Source: Phytophthora sp. 'mugwort' (Eukaryota > Oomycota > Peronosporomycetes > Peronosporales > Peronosporaceae). Taken from it: a stretch of 64,000 nt of DNA. Below the pieces are notes generated by a model that saw only the letters and a program-made list of their open reading frames with translations, did no database searches and had not been told where the DNA came from. Position numbers and translations under genes: made by a program. Numbering within the stretch: position 1 is the stretch's first letter; each line of letters starts with the position of its first letter. This document shows, one piece after another, positions 63,861 through 64,000 of the stretch. Location of the stretch: contig JAUCEF010000014.1 of NCBI GenBank assembly GCA_033558025.1, forward strand, positions 124,001-188,000, given 5' to 3'.

Positions 63861-64000
63861 ATGGCTCGGACAGCTACGGGAGACGAGCTCGACGCGAGGG
63901 CCATGGGTGATACTACTTCTGACATCACAGACGAAGACATAGAACGTGACAGAGGCGGAGCTTCTCCCCCGGCGGATCTTTGTTTCTACGTGTGGATTTG
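63861..64000 (+). CDS. 5' end of an unidentified gene (runs off the window)
   Basis: ATG 63861 opens a frame with no stop to the window end. It starts MARTATGDELDARAMGDTTS and is rich in Asp/Glu/Arg. An initiator-like CCATTCGATTTTGCT sits at about 63820-63834, some 27 bases before the ATG, which supports a real gene start. Too short to name; the acidic start would fit another regulator or a gag protein. Confidence 0.35.
   Translation, partial: MARTATGDELDARAMGDTTSDITDEDIERDRGGASPPADLCFYVWI

Overview
This is a eukaryotic window, most likely from an oomycete of the Phytophthora/Peronosporales type. The gene-dense islands have few, very short introns (about 59-91 bp). Several genes carry a pyrimidine-rich initiator of the oomycete type (TCATTYYNCAWTTT-like) 20-80 bases before the ATG. 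The transposon mix (MULE, pogo, mariner, hAT, PIF/Harbinger, Ty3/gypsy) is typical of such genomes. No rRNA, tRNA or CRISPR array was recognised.

Layout. 0.5-18.5 kb is a transposon graveyard: pogo-like fragments, a gag fragment, a MULE with a linked dioxygenase-like/zinc-finger pseudogene, a chromodomain gypsy element, a hAT remnant, and a two-gene PIF/Harbinger element. 18.6-25.2 kb holds three members (A, B, C) of a family with a bZIP-like coiled coil and a START-like C-terminal domain. 25.8-27.9 kb is a mariner-like element. 28.1-29.1 kb is an intact acyl-CoA delta-9 desaturase. 31-35.3 kb has family members D and E on either side of an ARF-type GTPase. 35.7-50.2 kb is again mobile and decayed DNA: a second dioxygenase/zinc-finger plus MULE pair, an LTR with gag-protease remnant, a pogo fragment and a second, near-identical mariner copy. 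50.6-55.1 kb holds members F and G. 55.8-58.7 kb holds two Tc1/mariner-type relics. 60.7-63.6 kb holds the convergent members H and I, and a new reading frame opens at the right edge.

Two features stand out. (1) A local expansion of nine bZIP-like/START-like genes lies in 64 kb. Six read as intact or nearly so (C, E, F, G, I, and H with a missing N-terminus), one is 3'-decayed (D) and two are pseudogenes (A, B). Intron positions are shared, and a Trp-containing second helix is conserved in all but one visible copy. Combining a putative DNA-binding/dimerisation module with a putative lipid-pocket module suggests ligand-responsive regulators, but that is inference. (2) A protein with a 2-oxoglutarate/Fe(II) oxygenase-like fold (H-x-D ... 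H ... R) followed by C2H2 zinc fingers occurs twice. Each time it converges on a MULE transposase, with a degenerate tandem repeat between them. This looks like a MULE carrying a dioxygenase cargo gene, which I do not recognise as described.

The two clearly housekeeping genes, the desaturase and the ARF GTPase, sit between these blocks. Everything else is unassigned or decayed. Family names come from motifs read by eye and were not confirmed by any search.
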